From: Notospermus geniculatus
Taxonomy: Eukaryota > Nemertea > Pilidiophora > Heteronemertea > Lineidae
NCBI GenBank assembly: GCA_002633025.1
Contig: NMRB01003010.1
Location: 1-64,000 of the forward strand
DNA length: 64,000 nucleotides
Direction of reading: 5' to 3'
The notes under the pieces were generated by a model, which did no database searches, was not told the DNA's origin, and saw only the letters and a list, made by a program, of their open reading frames with translations. Shown in pieces: positions 1 through 12,499 of this stretch. The stretch's first letter is position 1; each line of letters begins with the position of its first letter. Both the position numbers and the translations under genes were made by a program.

Positions 1-177
1 GGATATTTTGCTTCTGTAAAACCTGTCCAGAGTGAGTTTTAAACAGATCAGAGGTTTGTGACACAAAAAGGATGTCAAAGGAAGCTAATAGAAGCTGTGT
101 CCTTTATGGGGGATTTGGATGGACCAAAAAATGGTCACTTCAGAGATATGGCACAAGAAGAAAACCTGTGCACATTA
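1..177. other. Unannotated left edge
   Basis: Nothing recognisable. The tandem array begins at its right border. Confidence 0.5.
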
Positions 178-804
178 TTTTTACAGATATCCTTGAAACC
201 ATCCAGAAGATCTGACCTCACAGTATTCAAGTAACCTTTCTTTGAAAAGCATATTTTTAAAATATTTTTACAGATGTCCTTGAAACCATCCAGAAGAACA
301 TATCTGACCTCACATTATTCAAGTAACCTTTCTTTGAAAAGCATATTTTTTAAATATTTTTACAGATGTCCTTGAAACCATCCAGAAGATCTGACCTCAC
401 ATTATTCAAGTAACCTTTCTTTGAAAAGCATATTTTTAAAATATTTTTACAGATGTCCTTGAAACCATCCAGAAGAACATATCTGACCTCACATTATTCA
501 AGTAACCTTTCTTTGAAAAGCATATTTTTAAAATATTTTTACAGATGTCCTTGAAACCATCCAGAAGATCTGACCTCACATTATTCAAGTAACCTTTCTT
601 TGAAAAGCATATTTTTTAAATATTTTTACAGATGTCCTTGAAACCATCCAGAAGACAAATATCTGACCTCACAGTATTCAAGTAACCTTTCTTTGAAAAG
701 CATATTTTTCAAAATATTTTTACAGATGTCCTTGAAACCATCCAGAAGATAACACAAAATTCTGACCTCACATTATTCAAGTAACCTTTCTTTGAAAAGC
801 ATTA
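178..804. repeat. Tandem array, 7 units, alternating 87/92-bp higher-order repeat
   Basis: The motif acagatgtccttgaaacc recurs at 183 (one variant base), 270, 362, 449, 541, 628 and 722. Spacings are 87, 92, 87, 92, 87 and 94 bp. The alternation comes from a 5-bp insertion (AACAT-type) before ATCTGACCTC in every second unit, with a 7-bp variant in unit 6, so the real unit is a ~179-bp dimer. Each unit carries a T-rich tract ending in ACAG, then a 44- or 49-bp block, then caaGTAACC. Confidence 0.95.
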
Positions 805-1145
805 TGTTCCCATCCAGATATCTTCTTTCAGCACACTGCACTATACACTGAGACCTCCATATTCAACATCCACTGAGCCGTGTTACTGATACCAATTTGA
901 CAAAACAAAATCAAATGATCGCCTTATCATACAAGGTTGGAACTGTTCGATATAACACCAATACACCCAAGTAGGAGAGGTCGAAGGATTAGGGTGACAG
1001 ATCAAACCGCTGCCTGTCTGTCGTGAGGGGAAATACCGTGCTGTAGCCATCAGAAGCGTTGTGTCAAATTAACCACTTAGGGGCCAGTCATGACTTCGCT
1101 GGTACTGGATATGGCAGGGTTGCTGCCAGAAATTGAAAGAAAGGG
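805..1145. other. Unannotated stretch
   Basis: No repeat, coding signal or inverted structure was recognised. Confidence 0.5.
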
Positions 1146-1437
1146 CAGGCGCAGATCCAGAGGGGGGTTTTGGGGGGTCGTGACCTCCCTGCTCACCACC
1201 ACCAATTGTTTTTTTCTCTCAATAATTTGCGACAATAAGCAAAAATACGCAAGAATAAAGCTTCTGCTTTGATACTGAGGTGCCAGGAAATTGCGTCTAT
1301 GGCCTTCTAGATTTCCAAATTTTATGGGGGAGGCCCCCAGACCCCCCTGTCGGCACGGGCATCTTCGCTGCCCACCTGCAACGACAGCCCACGGCAGCCC
1401 TGACCTCCCTCTGCCAAAAATCCTGGATCCGCGCCTG
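1146..1437. mobile_element. MITE with 15-bp terminal inverted repeats (CAGGCGC-type)
   Basis: The left end CAGGCGCAGATCCAG (1146-1160) is the reverse complement of CTGGATCCGCGCCTG (1423-1437) with one mismatch. The flanking 5-mers AAGGG and AGGGG are a possible 5-bp target-site duplication with one difference. The interior is G/C-rich and contains no transposase. The ends match the element at 2639-2815, so both belong to one superfamily, possibly hAT-like. The ORFs here (to 1511) are products of the GC-rich interior. Confidence 0.75.
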
Positions 1438-2638
1438 AGGGGGGTTACTCTAACTCGCATGCGTGCCACAGGCACCCTCCAGTAGGAGCACAGGGGGCTG
1501 TCCTCCGACAAATTTGCTCTTTCAACCCCCGAAATGCCTTTTCCTGGCGTTTAGAAGAAGAAATCTGCATTGCTCAGCTACAGAAGTGGGTACATCCTCC
1601 TTCTTCAAGCCATGAGAGGGATTTGTACCCCACTGGCAGAAACCCTGAAAGGGAATGCATGCAACTCAGTTTCTGCCACCTACATGTATGTAGTACAAGC
1701 ACCCCTTTTAGGAGAAAACATGATGCAATTTCATCATTTTTTCCTTTAAAAAAAATCTAAGTCCTGATCCAAGCTCTAAAATGTGAAACTTGCAACATGT
1801 GCTGTCAAAACAGACAATTCTGTTTGTTAACTACACAAAAAGTAGTAATATATCATCATAATCATGAAAAATATATTTAAATACAGCATAAAGGAATGCC
1901 TTCAGGGTGTCATAAAGGAACAAATGAAGACACAATATAACGTTTTAACAGATTATGTCAAACAATTGCTGATATTTTATCCCTGTCATGAAAAGTGGAA
2001 ATAGGGAGTATTGGGTTTGCAAAAATCCATGTTGGATATGCACAAGAGGTTTGTTTGTTTGAACTTCATTTATTGAGTCAAAATACGAGTTGTACGAAAT
2101 AGGGCATAAGAGGTGAAAATTCTATTTTAAAACAATGGCATGAATCTGTTATTAATTCACGTGCTTTGAATTCAAAACATCCGAAAAACGAAATCAGAAA
2201 GAAGGTGATCTAAAATTACACTAGGGATGGGAATGCACTTGAGGTAAAGCATTCTTGCAGCCAATTGTTCTACAAATACATGTAAATTGCTGTCAATTTA
2301 CAATTTATTCATATGTCTCTTGAAAATTACTACACAGAAGATTGAATGGTACTGCAAACAAAGATGGTGTTGAGTCAGTGAACTCGAGTACCATCATGCT
2401 TATTGTTCAGAAGTTCACCGAAGCACTTTTGAACCATTTCATTAAGTCAGTTCACTCCAAGTACCAGATATATCATGCATCGTTGTTTTTTTGTTCTGTT
2501 TCGTTGTTAGAGTGATGGGGTTGTGCTGGTAGTTGAAGCACCATTCCTTTTGCCCCTAAAGAAGTCTCTTCCAATAAGGGATTAAAAGGGATCTTGAAGG
2601 TAGCCTCCTCATAGGCATTTTGATGTGCCTGTTACATC
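1438..2638. other. Unannotated stretch
   Basis: AT-rich sequence with scattered tacatgta motifs. No gene or element was recognised. Confidence 0.5.
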
Positions 2639-2815
2639 CAGGGACAGATCCAGGATTTCGGGAAAGAGGGGGCGCACTGTGCTAGAAACATTGAAATCTG
2701 TGGTGAATTTCAATGATTTGCTCCAAATTTCAGAATTTCACGGTCGATTTTAAAGATTTTTTGGCCGAAAGGGGGGGCGTGCGGCGGGTGCGCCCCCCCC
2801 TTGGATCCGCGCCTG
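2639..2815. mobile_element. MITE, CAGGG-type ends, 5-bp target-site duplication ACATC
   Basis: The left end CAGGGACAGATCCAGG and right end TTGGATCCGCGCCTG form imperfect ~15-bp inverted repeats. ACATC directly precedes the left end (2634-2638) and directly follows the right end (2816-2820). This is a clean 5-bp duplication and suggests a hAT-like non-autonomous element. The element is 177 bp and has no ORF. A long G run and C run sit near the right end. Confidence 0.85.
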
Positions 2816-2820
2816 ACATC

Positions 2821-3601
2821 AATTAGTTGGCATGAGAATCTAACTCTAACATGTATTGTAAGTAAACTACATGTATGCTAAACATCAACATTTGAGCGTA
2901 AATTCATAGGTTATTAGTTGCTACCTCCACCTATGATGCACTGATATGAGCTTAATAATTCAAAATTGGCTGCCTTTAGGGAGAGTACATGTATACTCGA
3001 ACCTAACTTGCTGCATATACAGTGGTGGATCAGACAATTAATTGGGGGGGGGGGGGAGGGGGCATTCACGTCTTCAAAGTCTAGACAAACACGATAGTAG
3101 GCAATATTTACCTCATTAAGCCTTACAGGATTTTGACTTTATCCTCAAAAGCAGCGATCATAACTTGCCATAGTAGGAGATATTGCCCTTGCCATCGGCA
3201 ATTCTGGAATAAATATCACTTACTACGCTCCCTTTTCTTTATCTTTTGACTCTGGCAAGTTGCTGACAAACTGACATTTAATTGCTAGTTTCAAAATTGA
3301 TCATGTATATCAAGATACGACGAGTCATGTTTGATCAGCGAAATGATTTGTTGTAATTGAAACAATCACTGGAAATAACCACTTTCAAAGTAAACATTGT
3401 CTCGATGGATTTTTAATGGTACTAACAGTAGTTTTTGTAATGTGAGTTGTAACCATCTGATACCATAGAAACTGGGATTGGTATACGAGTTGGCGGGAAC
3501 ACCTTAATATGCAGTGTGTGATCACTTTATAGATCTGAATATTTTTTTCATCAAAGTCATTGAAGTGCTCACATTATTTGAGATGTACCTTAACATATAA
3601 T
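2821..3601. other. Unannotated stretch with a poly-G run
   Basis: A pure G run lies near 3044-3056. No gene was recognised. Confidence 0.5.
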
Positions 3602-3784
3602 GTTCCGAAGACATGGCACAGCGTCATGGAAGGCATGCAGTGAAGACGTAACATCATTCACCCGACGTCACGCAACAGAGACGCGTGACGTACCCGTACC
3701 ATACGCAATGAACTGAACCCTACCTTCCTCGTCACGTACGGGGAAGGTACGCGGATTTAGGGAGGTCAGTTGTGCCATGTACTG
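3602..3784 (-). mobile_element. Truncated copy of a TA-flanked Tc1/mariner-type MITE
   Basis: This segment is the reverse complement of about two thirds of the element at 35071-35338, from TTCCGAGGACGTGG onward, with scattered substitutions. The surviving end reads GGGAGGTCAGTTGTGCC and stops at CATGTACTG followed by TA (3785-3786). The opposite terminus is missing. The 66-codon ORF here (3668-3868) is a by-product. Confidence 0.85.
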
Positions 3785-3786
3785 TA

Positions 3787-4751
3787 ACTTGAGACACCGT
3801 CTCGCTGTGTTGATTCCTGAACATGTGACAACTGGGCAGCTATTGAGTTCAAATTCAAAACAATGCACTAATCTGGGATTTCAGTAATGGTATTAGGACA
3901 TGCTCATGGGGTTTTCACAATGACATTAAACATTAATGGGATGGTACATTTGCAGTTTACCAGTAAAAAGATTAACCCACATGCTAGCCACACTGATGAT
4001 GAATTGAATACACACGAGACTGGGTGCAGCTGGACTACTATGAGGGATAGATTAACAATTCATAACATATGATATAGTGTCTGGACAATTAAGATTGAGT
4101 AGGACATATTGTAGTATACAATACTAGAAATGTGAGGTGTGATATTGTGATACTCATAAACTGTGACCAATGAGAAGCACAGGCGGAAAATATGCTGACA
4201 CCTCCCAAGTCACCTTGTCGAAAACTAGGGAAAAAAGAAATAGACCATAAAATAGAAAGGAAGAAAGTGACTTTATTAATGGTTCCCCCGTACTCTTAGA
4301 TACTGGTCCCCAGTTGTCTTGTTTTCTACAGAGGGTGATTACCTAGAAGTCCATGGTTAATGCATGACACTACCGAGATTAACAGAGGACATGATATGAC
4401 GACTATCATGAATAAACCAGAACAAGCAAGATAAGTATGTATGTGGTTATGATGAAGAGATATTGCACATTACCACATGATAAATTTGGCAGAATGAGAG
4501 GTAAAAGTCAGAAAATTAACAGAATAGCCTACATGAAGCTGATCATGTTGCCTAAGGTGAGTGAATGTTGCTAAAACGAAGCATGTACTGGTAATCAGAA
4601 TATCTCTGGTATTAAGTGACCTGACTCGATAATGATGGATGTCTCAAACTTTTGGCAGACAAATGCAACGATAGAGTGGACAATAGCATCATATTTTGTC
4701 TTTGGGGTAATTTTGCCTTCACATGCTCCATTCTCTATTAGAAAATGAATG
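3787..4751. other. Unannotated stretch
   Basis: Several frames of ~60 codons occur, none with recognisable protein features. Confidence 0.5.
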
Positions 4752-4862
4752 AAATGGTCCATGGACCACGTGCTCACCTGCGTGAATGTACTAGAGGAAC
4801 GAACTATAAATGGACAACGGACGCTGCACCATGATAAGAGCTCACCAGGTGAGCTAAAAATG
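4752..4862. repeat. Interspersed repeat, short copy (GGTCCATGGACC ... GGTGAGCTAAAAATG)
   Basis: The left end ggtccatggaccacgtgctc and right end agctcaccaggtgagctaaa match the ends of a longer copy at 22675-22975. The central part is deleted relative to that copy. The family is unknown; the right end is a short palindrome followed by an A run. Confidence 0.75.
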
Positions 4863-6770
4863 AGCCAGGCCTGACTGCATTAGCTGTCAAAAAGTTGAAA
4901 TGTCCATAAATCCCTTCCTTTGCCACCTCACTATCACTGTAAAATCATAAACATAACTTTGATTCAGACCTCATCCAGTGACCAAATCTTCGATACAATT
5001 GAAAAGTCTGTCGCTATAAAAGTGGATCACACCTGATATCGTATTGGCCTCTCATTGAACACACTGCCTTTGACAAGCAGGGTTTCAAAAGTAGACAGCT
5101 GATATTGGCAGGTCGATTAGCAAAGGAATGGATGCTGACACTCAATGTCATCGTGTGGGAACACCAGCGGCTTGCTGGATCTAGATAAGGAATGCTATGA
5201 ATGCTCATCCCGCATGGGAGACTCTTTTTTCCATATATGTATTCATGTATAAGCTGCTGTCAGGTGTTGCTTATTTTCACCGGTAGTTTTGGTGTGACAC
5301 TCCAATATTCTGTTGAACCTCTCTACATAACACAAAGCCTAATCAACTACTTTTTCACAAGATTTATGGTCAAACCACTGAATGAGAAGCTTTCTCTTTA
5401 ACCATTTCTCTACCACAGACAGAAGTTCTTCTGGTTTGTGACGTCAACGTACATGATGCTGCGATGACGTCACGAATGTAATGCACTAGAATTGCGAAGA
5501 AAAATGCACTACGTGACATCGTGATGACATCATAATGATAAAATGTGTGGTACTGAAGTGGTCAAACCCTCATAATGTAAGAAGCTCTGTCTCAGCACTG
5601 CATCAACATATTTTGATGACTGTCATCCTGGACTCCGACTTCACAACACCTCAAAAACATAATAAAAGCCCATTTCAGTTATTTACAAAACGACATAGCA
5701 TTGGAATGTCAAAACGCAGTGCGAAAAAATTGTTGATTTTGCGGCTTATTACTGAAACATTCTAAAGAGACATGAATAAATGATAAATATTGACTGTATT
5801 TGAAACCTTTGGAAAATTGTTTGTATCTTAACGGAGTCCTTCAGTGGTACAACTGGTGATAAATGGGAAATATGACCTCCCACATCCTGGGCAACATCAA
5901 CGATTCATGTGCTAAGTCACTAATGAGACTCTTAAGTTCGTTAAAACTTTCAATGATCCATTTCCTCACATGCCAATATGTCGAGTGCCCCTGACTAATG
6001 AACGACGTTAACAATACTTTTTAAAACAGCCCTGAAATAAATACAACTACGCAAGACAAATTTAACCACAGCCAACCTTCTAATATACAGCTAAGAATCT
6101 TGATGCACCTGTTATAACTAACTTCTCATTTCAGATTCTATTGTCACTTATGAAAATAACTTTATTGGTTCACAAAATTTCCCATAATTTTCTTGACAAG
6201 CAAAAATCTGTTTAACCCACAGGTAGCACGGAAAGTGCAGGAAAAAGAGTTCATTGAGATGAAGCCCCAGAAACTGGATGATGAAGTATTACAAATGAGG
6301 CATAACGGTCATAAGCCAAAGACACAAGGCTACACCAATGATGAAAAACAACTTACAATCAATACTTTTGATATCAGAAACAAGGCCTACACATTGTAAA
6401 GCGAACTGAGATATGAAACAATGCACCCCTCCCTTGGGCTTAGATCTTGCTGAAGGGTATGGTTTACCCCTTGATCTTTTCACTGGTATTCTTATCAGAA
6501 ATCCTATGGATTTTTTACAAATAACAGAAACAAAGGAAAATTGAAATGTCACTATTCCATTGATATCTATCCGTTCAATAGCATACAACACAATCAGTTA
6601 AATTAATTTTTTTTTCACAGGGCCTAGCTGTCATGAAGGAGACTTTGAAAGAGAGTATAATATGGGGCCTGGGCTTCTTTTGTGAATCAACAATTGTCAG
6701 TATTATTTTTCACACACATTTTAATAGTGTCGACAATAAAAACAGTAGAAGATGCAGGGACTCATTGCGG
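4863..6770. other. Unannotated stretch with a degenerate CRE-containing inverted repeat
   Basis: Around 5435-5535 there is a degenerate inverted repeat containing a perfect palindromic TGACGTCA (5465-5472). A Lys/Glu-rich open frame at 6193-6399 follows an acceptor-like ttaacccacag but has no recognisable domain. Nothing else is supported. Confidence 0.45.
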
Positions 6771-6930
6771 CTGGTAGGGAAAATCTCACCGAGATGACAC
6801 TTTCATTGGAACAGCAATGTTGCGAATGGCTTAAGCTAGGGAAAATCTATGAGATGACACTTTCAATGGAACAGCAATGTTGCTGGTAGGGAAAATCTAT
6901 GAGATGACACTTTCAATGGAACAGCAATAT
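6771..6930. repeat. Three tandem copies of a ~50-65-bp unit
   Basis: The block agggaaaatct...gagatgacactttca...ggaacagcaat recurs three times, starting near 6771, 6836 and 6883. Unit length differs because the first copy and the sequence after the third carry an extra 'atggcttaa' segment. The second and third copies are nearly identical, so the expansion is recent. Confidence 0.9.
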
Positions 6931-7862
6931 GTTGCTAATGGCTTAAAACTTCCAATCTTCCGTGGCAGAATTTCTGTCCAGAAAAAAAGCAATGACACTG
7001 AATTTTGTGCCATCCTGAAGATGTATTATTTACAGTACTACCAAATAAACAATCTTTTTCCTTTCTCCCTATAGCCTTGGAGAATTTTCATGGCATAAGC
7101 TTACATTATTGTTCAAAGAAAAACATTTTAAGAGGAAATTTTCCTTGAGCTCTCATGGTAGACACATACAGGGCTGATAAAGACCAAGTAACACCAAGAA
7201 AATTAATGGAAATTCAATAGGTTTTAATGAGACTCAACAAAACTCTTCACTGATCAAAGGCATGGATCCTGTTTCAAAAAGTCGTTATGATTTCAGATTT
7301 AGAAATAATCTCATTCCCAGCAGAGTATCCTGATTTTTTGTAATTTGATATTGCTTGATGCGAGGGACTTCTCCTGATTTTTTGCTCTGATGGAGAGTAA
7401 TAATACATTATTGGCTGTATCACTTTACCACTGATAGTCTTTGAAAAGCCTTTGGCAAAATATTGGATAACTTACTTGAAGATTGTGCAACCAATGGTAA
7501 AAGAGATAACCATTTTTCTTAAGTAATTTATCACATAACAAACACACTTTTGGTAGAAGCTTCTTCCTCAATGAGACATGAAGAAAGACTTTTTTCTATT
7601 CATTTCACGCAACATCACAGCTAATGTCATCAGTCTGATGGTAAGGACAGTCCAGGGGGAACAAAGAGCTACAGCCAGAAGAACCTGAATACTTTTTATC
7701 ACACAGTCCTGGACCACAACTTTGATTTGCGCTGTTATATGTCTCCAGATAAAACATATCCATCAAAACTCACAACATTACTTGCTGTACTGCCATCCCT
7801 CCTTCCCTCTTGAGGGTCAAAATGACGTTGAAATTCAAGGGACAGGAGCTTTAGGAGAATGA
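6931..7862. other. Unannotated stretch
   Basis: AT-rich; nothing recognised. Confidence 0.5.
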
Positions 7863-7990
7863 GGGCCTATTTCATAAAGGGCGTTTAAGACTTAGACGCG
7901 TGTAACTTCACCAAATGCACGCACTTCCACCATCCATTTGACGAAGTTACATGCGTCTAAGTCTTAAACACGCTTTGTGAAATCGGCCCC
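7863..7990. mobile_element. Foldback element (near-complete palindrome), GGGCCTATTTCATAAA ends
   Basis: The left arm ggcctatttcataaaggg... through acgcgtgtaacttc pairs with the right arm gaagttacatgcgtc... through ctttgtgaaatcggcccc. Arms are about 47 bp with a short loop. The termini resemble those of the foldback at 11747-11856. Confidence 0.85.
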
Positions 7991-9325
7991 ATAAGTTCCA
8001 ACCACAAAGGATGTTAGTCACTTCAGCAATCCTTCAGTTTTGTAAATGTTTATGTTCATCTGGCAATGAATGCAAATTTCACAAGATGTCTTCTGAATTT
8101 ATTCACCTAATCTTTAACAACCCAAGCTTCAAACGTAGTAAACAGAAAAAGAAGATATGAATGGAAATCAAATGATGGATTTCTGTGAAATGAAAGTGTA
8201 AGATGAAGATTATGAAATCAAATCTTTGAACGTTTGATTCTGTCATAGAATGGTTCTCTGTCATCAAGGAGACTTTAATAATGCCTTCAAGGGATGCAAG
8301 TCTGTTTACTTTGAAATTAAAACAAGATGATACATATAAGCAGTAATTACTGCACACCGACTATGACGGCCTTGATTCAGTATCAAAGAGATTCGGTTCT
8401 ATTGGCTTACATGAACATCTACAGTGGTGGCCCAAATTATTTGAACACTAGTTCTTAAGACGTTGCTGTACAAAGTCTGTTTTCCATTTTTCACTTCTAA
8501 TTATCGGGAAAGATGCACTGCTTTACGGAAAATAAAATTGTTTCATTGGTACATTGATTGCCATTTTGGATACAAACAACTTACGGTAAATATCTGTTAC
8601 ATGCCAAGTATGTTGGAATAATTTTGGCCACCATTGTACCCGATTCTTTTGGCTCCTCCCTTGGACTCCCACTAAGTTCAACACGTTTTAAAACTTGGGA
8701 AAAACGGCATTGGGATGAACCCTCTTCTTAGTCATAGGTGAAATGCTCTATTCCGTTCAAACGACCTGGCCAGAATAAAAAATCTCCAGACACTTCTATT
8801 ATCTTTTTAATCTGGGAACAGGGGAAGATGAGTCTACCATGGGCTTGAATTGATCCCCAATGAGTCTCACATAACACTACTGCCATTACCAGCATATCAG
8901 GCACATCATTATCACTTACAGAAAAACAGATTCTAAGGAGCTTATTTTTTCTTGCAAAGTGTCTGAAAAAACAGATTCGGCATGACCAGAGTGTTTTTCT
9001 CACCCTTGGTCAAAAGATCAGAAAAAGACACCCGACTCGATGTGACTGAACACTGCCAGGAGCATGGTGGGAAAAAGTGTCGCAGCTCTTACGGTGCTTG
9101 GCCCATTTTGAGTGGTAGTATTGATGGCTGATCGCTGGGTGATTGCCAGGGAAGGCGGCCGAGGGGACGTTCAAGATGGGAGAAATGGCTGATAAGAATG
9201 ATATTGATATGTGAATCTGTATGAATGCACTGCATTGTATTGCAACTTGAAACATATAGAAGGTTGACTGAGTCATAGCTAGGTTACTGCGAGTTCCTGT
9301 ACTGGACTGAACTTGACTGTGGCTC
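7991..9325. other. Unannotated stretch
   Basis: Frames of 84-119 codons occur on the minus strand (8103-9369) but have no recognisable domains. Confidence 0.45.
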
Positions 9326-9462
9326 ATATGCACCAATATGAAGATTATCTTGAACTCAGGTTGAGCCACAGCTTTTCAATTGTTCAGGTTTGCCAGGGCA
9401 TGATGTGACAATGGAAAAGTTGTGGCTCAACCTTAGTTAAAGATAATCTTTGTTGGTGCATA
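9326..9462. mobile_element. Foldback element, copy 1 (ATGCACCAA ends)
   Basis: The left arm atgcaccaatatgaagatta continues through a TTGAGCCACAGCTTTTC stretch and pairs with GAAAAGTTGTGGCTCAA through taatctttgttggtgcat. The loop contains caggtttgccagggcatg. Confidence 0.85.
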
Positions 9463-9476
9463 ATGGTCCTAAGGGT

Positions 9477-9622
9477 CCTATATGCACCAATGAAGATTAT
9501 CTTGAATACAGTTTGAGGCATAGCTTTTCAATCGTTCAGGTTTGTCAGGGCATGATGTGACAATGGAAAAGTTGTGGCTCAAACTGAGTTCAAGATAATC
9601 TTCGCTTGGTGCATACGGCCCT
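9477..9622. mobile_element. Foldback element, copy 2, directly adjacent to copy 1
   Basis: Second copy with the same arms and almost the same loop (caggtttgtcagggcatg), in the same orientation as copy 1. The outer ends extend slightly further (gggtcctatatgcacc / ggtgcatacggccct). The pair lie head-to-tail with ~15 bp between them. Confidence 0.85.
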
Positions 9623-11746
9623 TTAGGTGCTGCTCCACTTGCACGTTTGTCCTGCACGAGTTGGCTCTTTTATGAGCAACTCAACCATAGAAAACAATGG
9701 AATGGACATTCATTTGGGTCATCATTGGTCTCGGGCTAAGCCGCAAGGAAACTGACAATGGTAATTTGCCCATTGAGAGCCAACTCACATGAGAATACTC
9801 GCCATTGAAGAAGCGCTTCAGTTAGAATGGTTCACATCACACACACCACCAAGGTAACACATAAAGGAAATTCAGTGTATATGAATTCCTGCTTGAGGTA
9901 TCCGTTGAATATAAGTTTATATTTCAACCTGTACCACATTTCAAAGTCTCCTGATATCTATTTGATAATTTTCATGGACCAATAATTTGAAAAGTCAATG
10001 TCATAGCCCAGAGTTATTCCTGGGGAATGCGACTTTGTTTGTTACATGCCCTTTATAGATGGCTGGAAATGCGTCACCTCATAAAACCACACACTGTGCA
10101 GTTGCAAATGACTAACAGACAAAGCACCAAGTGAACGCTTTTGAAACGTTACTTTGCCCTTAAACCAAATTAGGAGGAACCTGACATCGTCTCTTTCTGT
10201 TTGATATTTTGAGCCTATTATTATGATTTTATTTACCCTTCATTCTCCCATGGATTTTTCTGCGGATACATGGTGATTTGATATGGAAAACCAAGTAACA
10301 CAGCTTTTTCAAAACCTCAGTGGCAGAAGATGAAAAAACCCTATTAGAACGCCCGCCCCTTCAACATGTTCTCACAACTCATGGGAGTTGTCATTTGTGC
10401 TATCACAGCTACAACACATTTTTATGAGTCTTTATAAAATCTATCAAATAACATTGGAATGTTCTAGATTAAATGAAATTATAGATCGTGATGTACATAG
10501 AAAATTGCTTGTGGCCAAACTGATTCAATAGCTACAATTTCACAGAGTTTTTACCTTCAACGCACCGTGTTCCATGCCCTTTAATACCTATTATTTGTCA
10601 TTGTTTTATACAGAGCATAAAGGCCGCAAGAAAAGAATAATAGCTAAGGCAAAATTTCAATAAATTCTCATTCATACTTAATTGAAATATGAAGTGAGGC
10701 GCAACTTGCAATTGTTTTGTACACCATGGCAAGTTTTCACTTTATCCTGGCAATAGTTCTTTTCAAATCATTGCAAACCATGAAGTCTTAACAACGTTCA
10801 TGACTAAAATTTCTGCAAAAAATCCACCCAACCTCCAGCAGAAAAAATCAACCATACTACATTTGCAAGAACTTGAAATTGTTGTAGCTCCCAAATTTAC
10901 AAATTGTCTTGTGCCCTAGTAGGCCTATTTTGAAACAAAATATGAATATACATGTATACAAAACTTCCCAAATCAAGCTTCGATATCCTTGTCTCAACCA
11001 TTCTTTCTTCAAGCAACTTGACCACAAGTGCAGATCATAAACAAGCAATACATCGGAAGCGGAACAGCTAGAATAACTACCCACCAGAGAAATGCTTTAT
11101 CGTTCATGATATGCCCCCAGGGACGTTGTTAGTAAAGAATAACATCAGCCAAGATGAGCAATTCAGAATAAATGACATTTCTAACTGCCATGAATCATTG
11201 AGGTCTAACTTATTAAGTAACAAACCAGTGCCAGTAGATATAAACAATGTATATCATCCATCTATTATCAGAAATACATTGGGAGAGTGTCGGCATCAAC
11301 AGTGATTCTGGCCAACTTTTCATCTCTTGGCAATTGTCAAATAAGCTAGGAATCTTCTCAACATTTAGGCAACTAAGATCAATGCACTTCACAATGTGCA
11401 AAGCATTTTTTGAACACAGCAGCAAGATGAACGAGAATTCATTCTATAGAACAGTTTTTAAGATCAACACATTTTATGAAATATCATGTGATCAATCATT
11501 TGATTAATGGTAGGTTATCAACATCATCAATGCCAGCAATGTTCATTCTCCAACTCCCTAAGGCCAGGGCAATGAAATATGACAAATGGGAAAGTTAGGG
11601 CTTTCTGGATAAGAGGGTTTGCTTGGAGGGGGTCCAGTTTCATGATCTGGCCCCAAAATATTGACTTCGGGCTGCAACACACTGCTCTGTATCCAAAGAA
11701 AACCTGATATTTTGTGAAATCTTCCACAGCTTTTTCTTGCTACATG
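9623..11746. other. Unannotated stretch
   Basis: A weak inverted pair, GAGTTGGCTC near 9659 and GAGCCAACTC near 9777, is present. No gene was recognised. Confidence 0.45.
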
Positions 11747-11856
11747 TGGGGCCTATTTCATAAAGTGACTTTAAGCTAATAGTACCATTAACTTCAATGC
11801 ATTTTCCATTTGGTTAAATGTACCGTTAGCTTAAATTCACTTTATGAAACAGGCCA
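11747..11856. mobile_element. Foldback element (GGGGCCTATTTCATAAA ends)
   Basis: The left arm ggcctatttcataaagtga and following AAGCTAATAGTACCATTAA pair with TTAAATGTACCGTTAGCTT and tcactttatgaaacaggcc. The ends are nearly identical to those of 7863-7990 while the inner arm differs, so they are related families rather than recent copies. Confidence 0.85.
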
Positions 11857-12259
11857 TGGTAACATAAAGAGAGTTCATGAATCCCTTCTTTTCTGGTCAA
11901 ATGAAATTCAATTTTCCATTGATGCTCTAACGCGATGCTCTTCATAAGGAAATTTCGCATTCCATATTCCGCATGACTGTCTTATGACTTGCTTATTAGA
12001 CCGTCTCAGGATTATGCCCAATTCATTTCATCATAGTTAATTTTGTTAAAGAAAAAGCTGTCAACATCATCCTTCATTATTTTTTGTCGTTTTCAATTAA
12101 TATCTTCATAGCCTCTATTCTCCACATCTGACAGTAATCAAATGAAGTGTGTTACGAGATGACAATTTGAACCTAGACAACAAAGTGAATTAAACAAGTG
12201 AATTTAGACAAAAGTTAAACAAGTCTTGAATGCTAACTCAGAGAGAGAACAGACTTTAA

Positions 12260-12495
12260 AGATAATGTATCATTGTTTATTTACATTTATTTACATTTTG
12301 TTTGTTTGTGTCCAGTCTTTCTTTGTCTTATGAGTAATTTGTTGGTAGCCTGCGCCTCAGGAAATTCTTTTGATACCAAAAGTACCAGTATGCAATTTGG
12401 TGGGTTTGCATGTCTCAAAAGTCCTAAATAACATAATGTAAACATCCGTGTTTACAAACATTGAATGTAAACAATGAAGTCATGATACATTATCT
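12260..12495. mobile_element. MITE flanked by TTAA (piggyBac-type)
   Basis: Terminal inverted repeats AGATAATGTATCAT at 12260 and ATGATACATTATCT ending at 12495 are perfect over 14 bp, followed after a 6-bp offset by a second matched block (ATTGTTTA...). TTAA lies on both sides (12256-12259 and 12496-12499). The element is 236 bp and has no ORF. Confidence 0.8.
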
Positions 12496-12499
12496 TTAA

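Noticed and set aside
6193-6399. Lys/Glu-rich frame after an acceptor-like site
   Set aside because: Composition looks coding-like, but no domain, no donor and no neighbouring exon were recognised.
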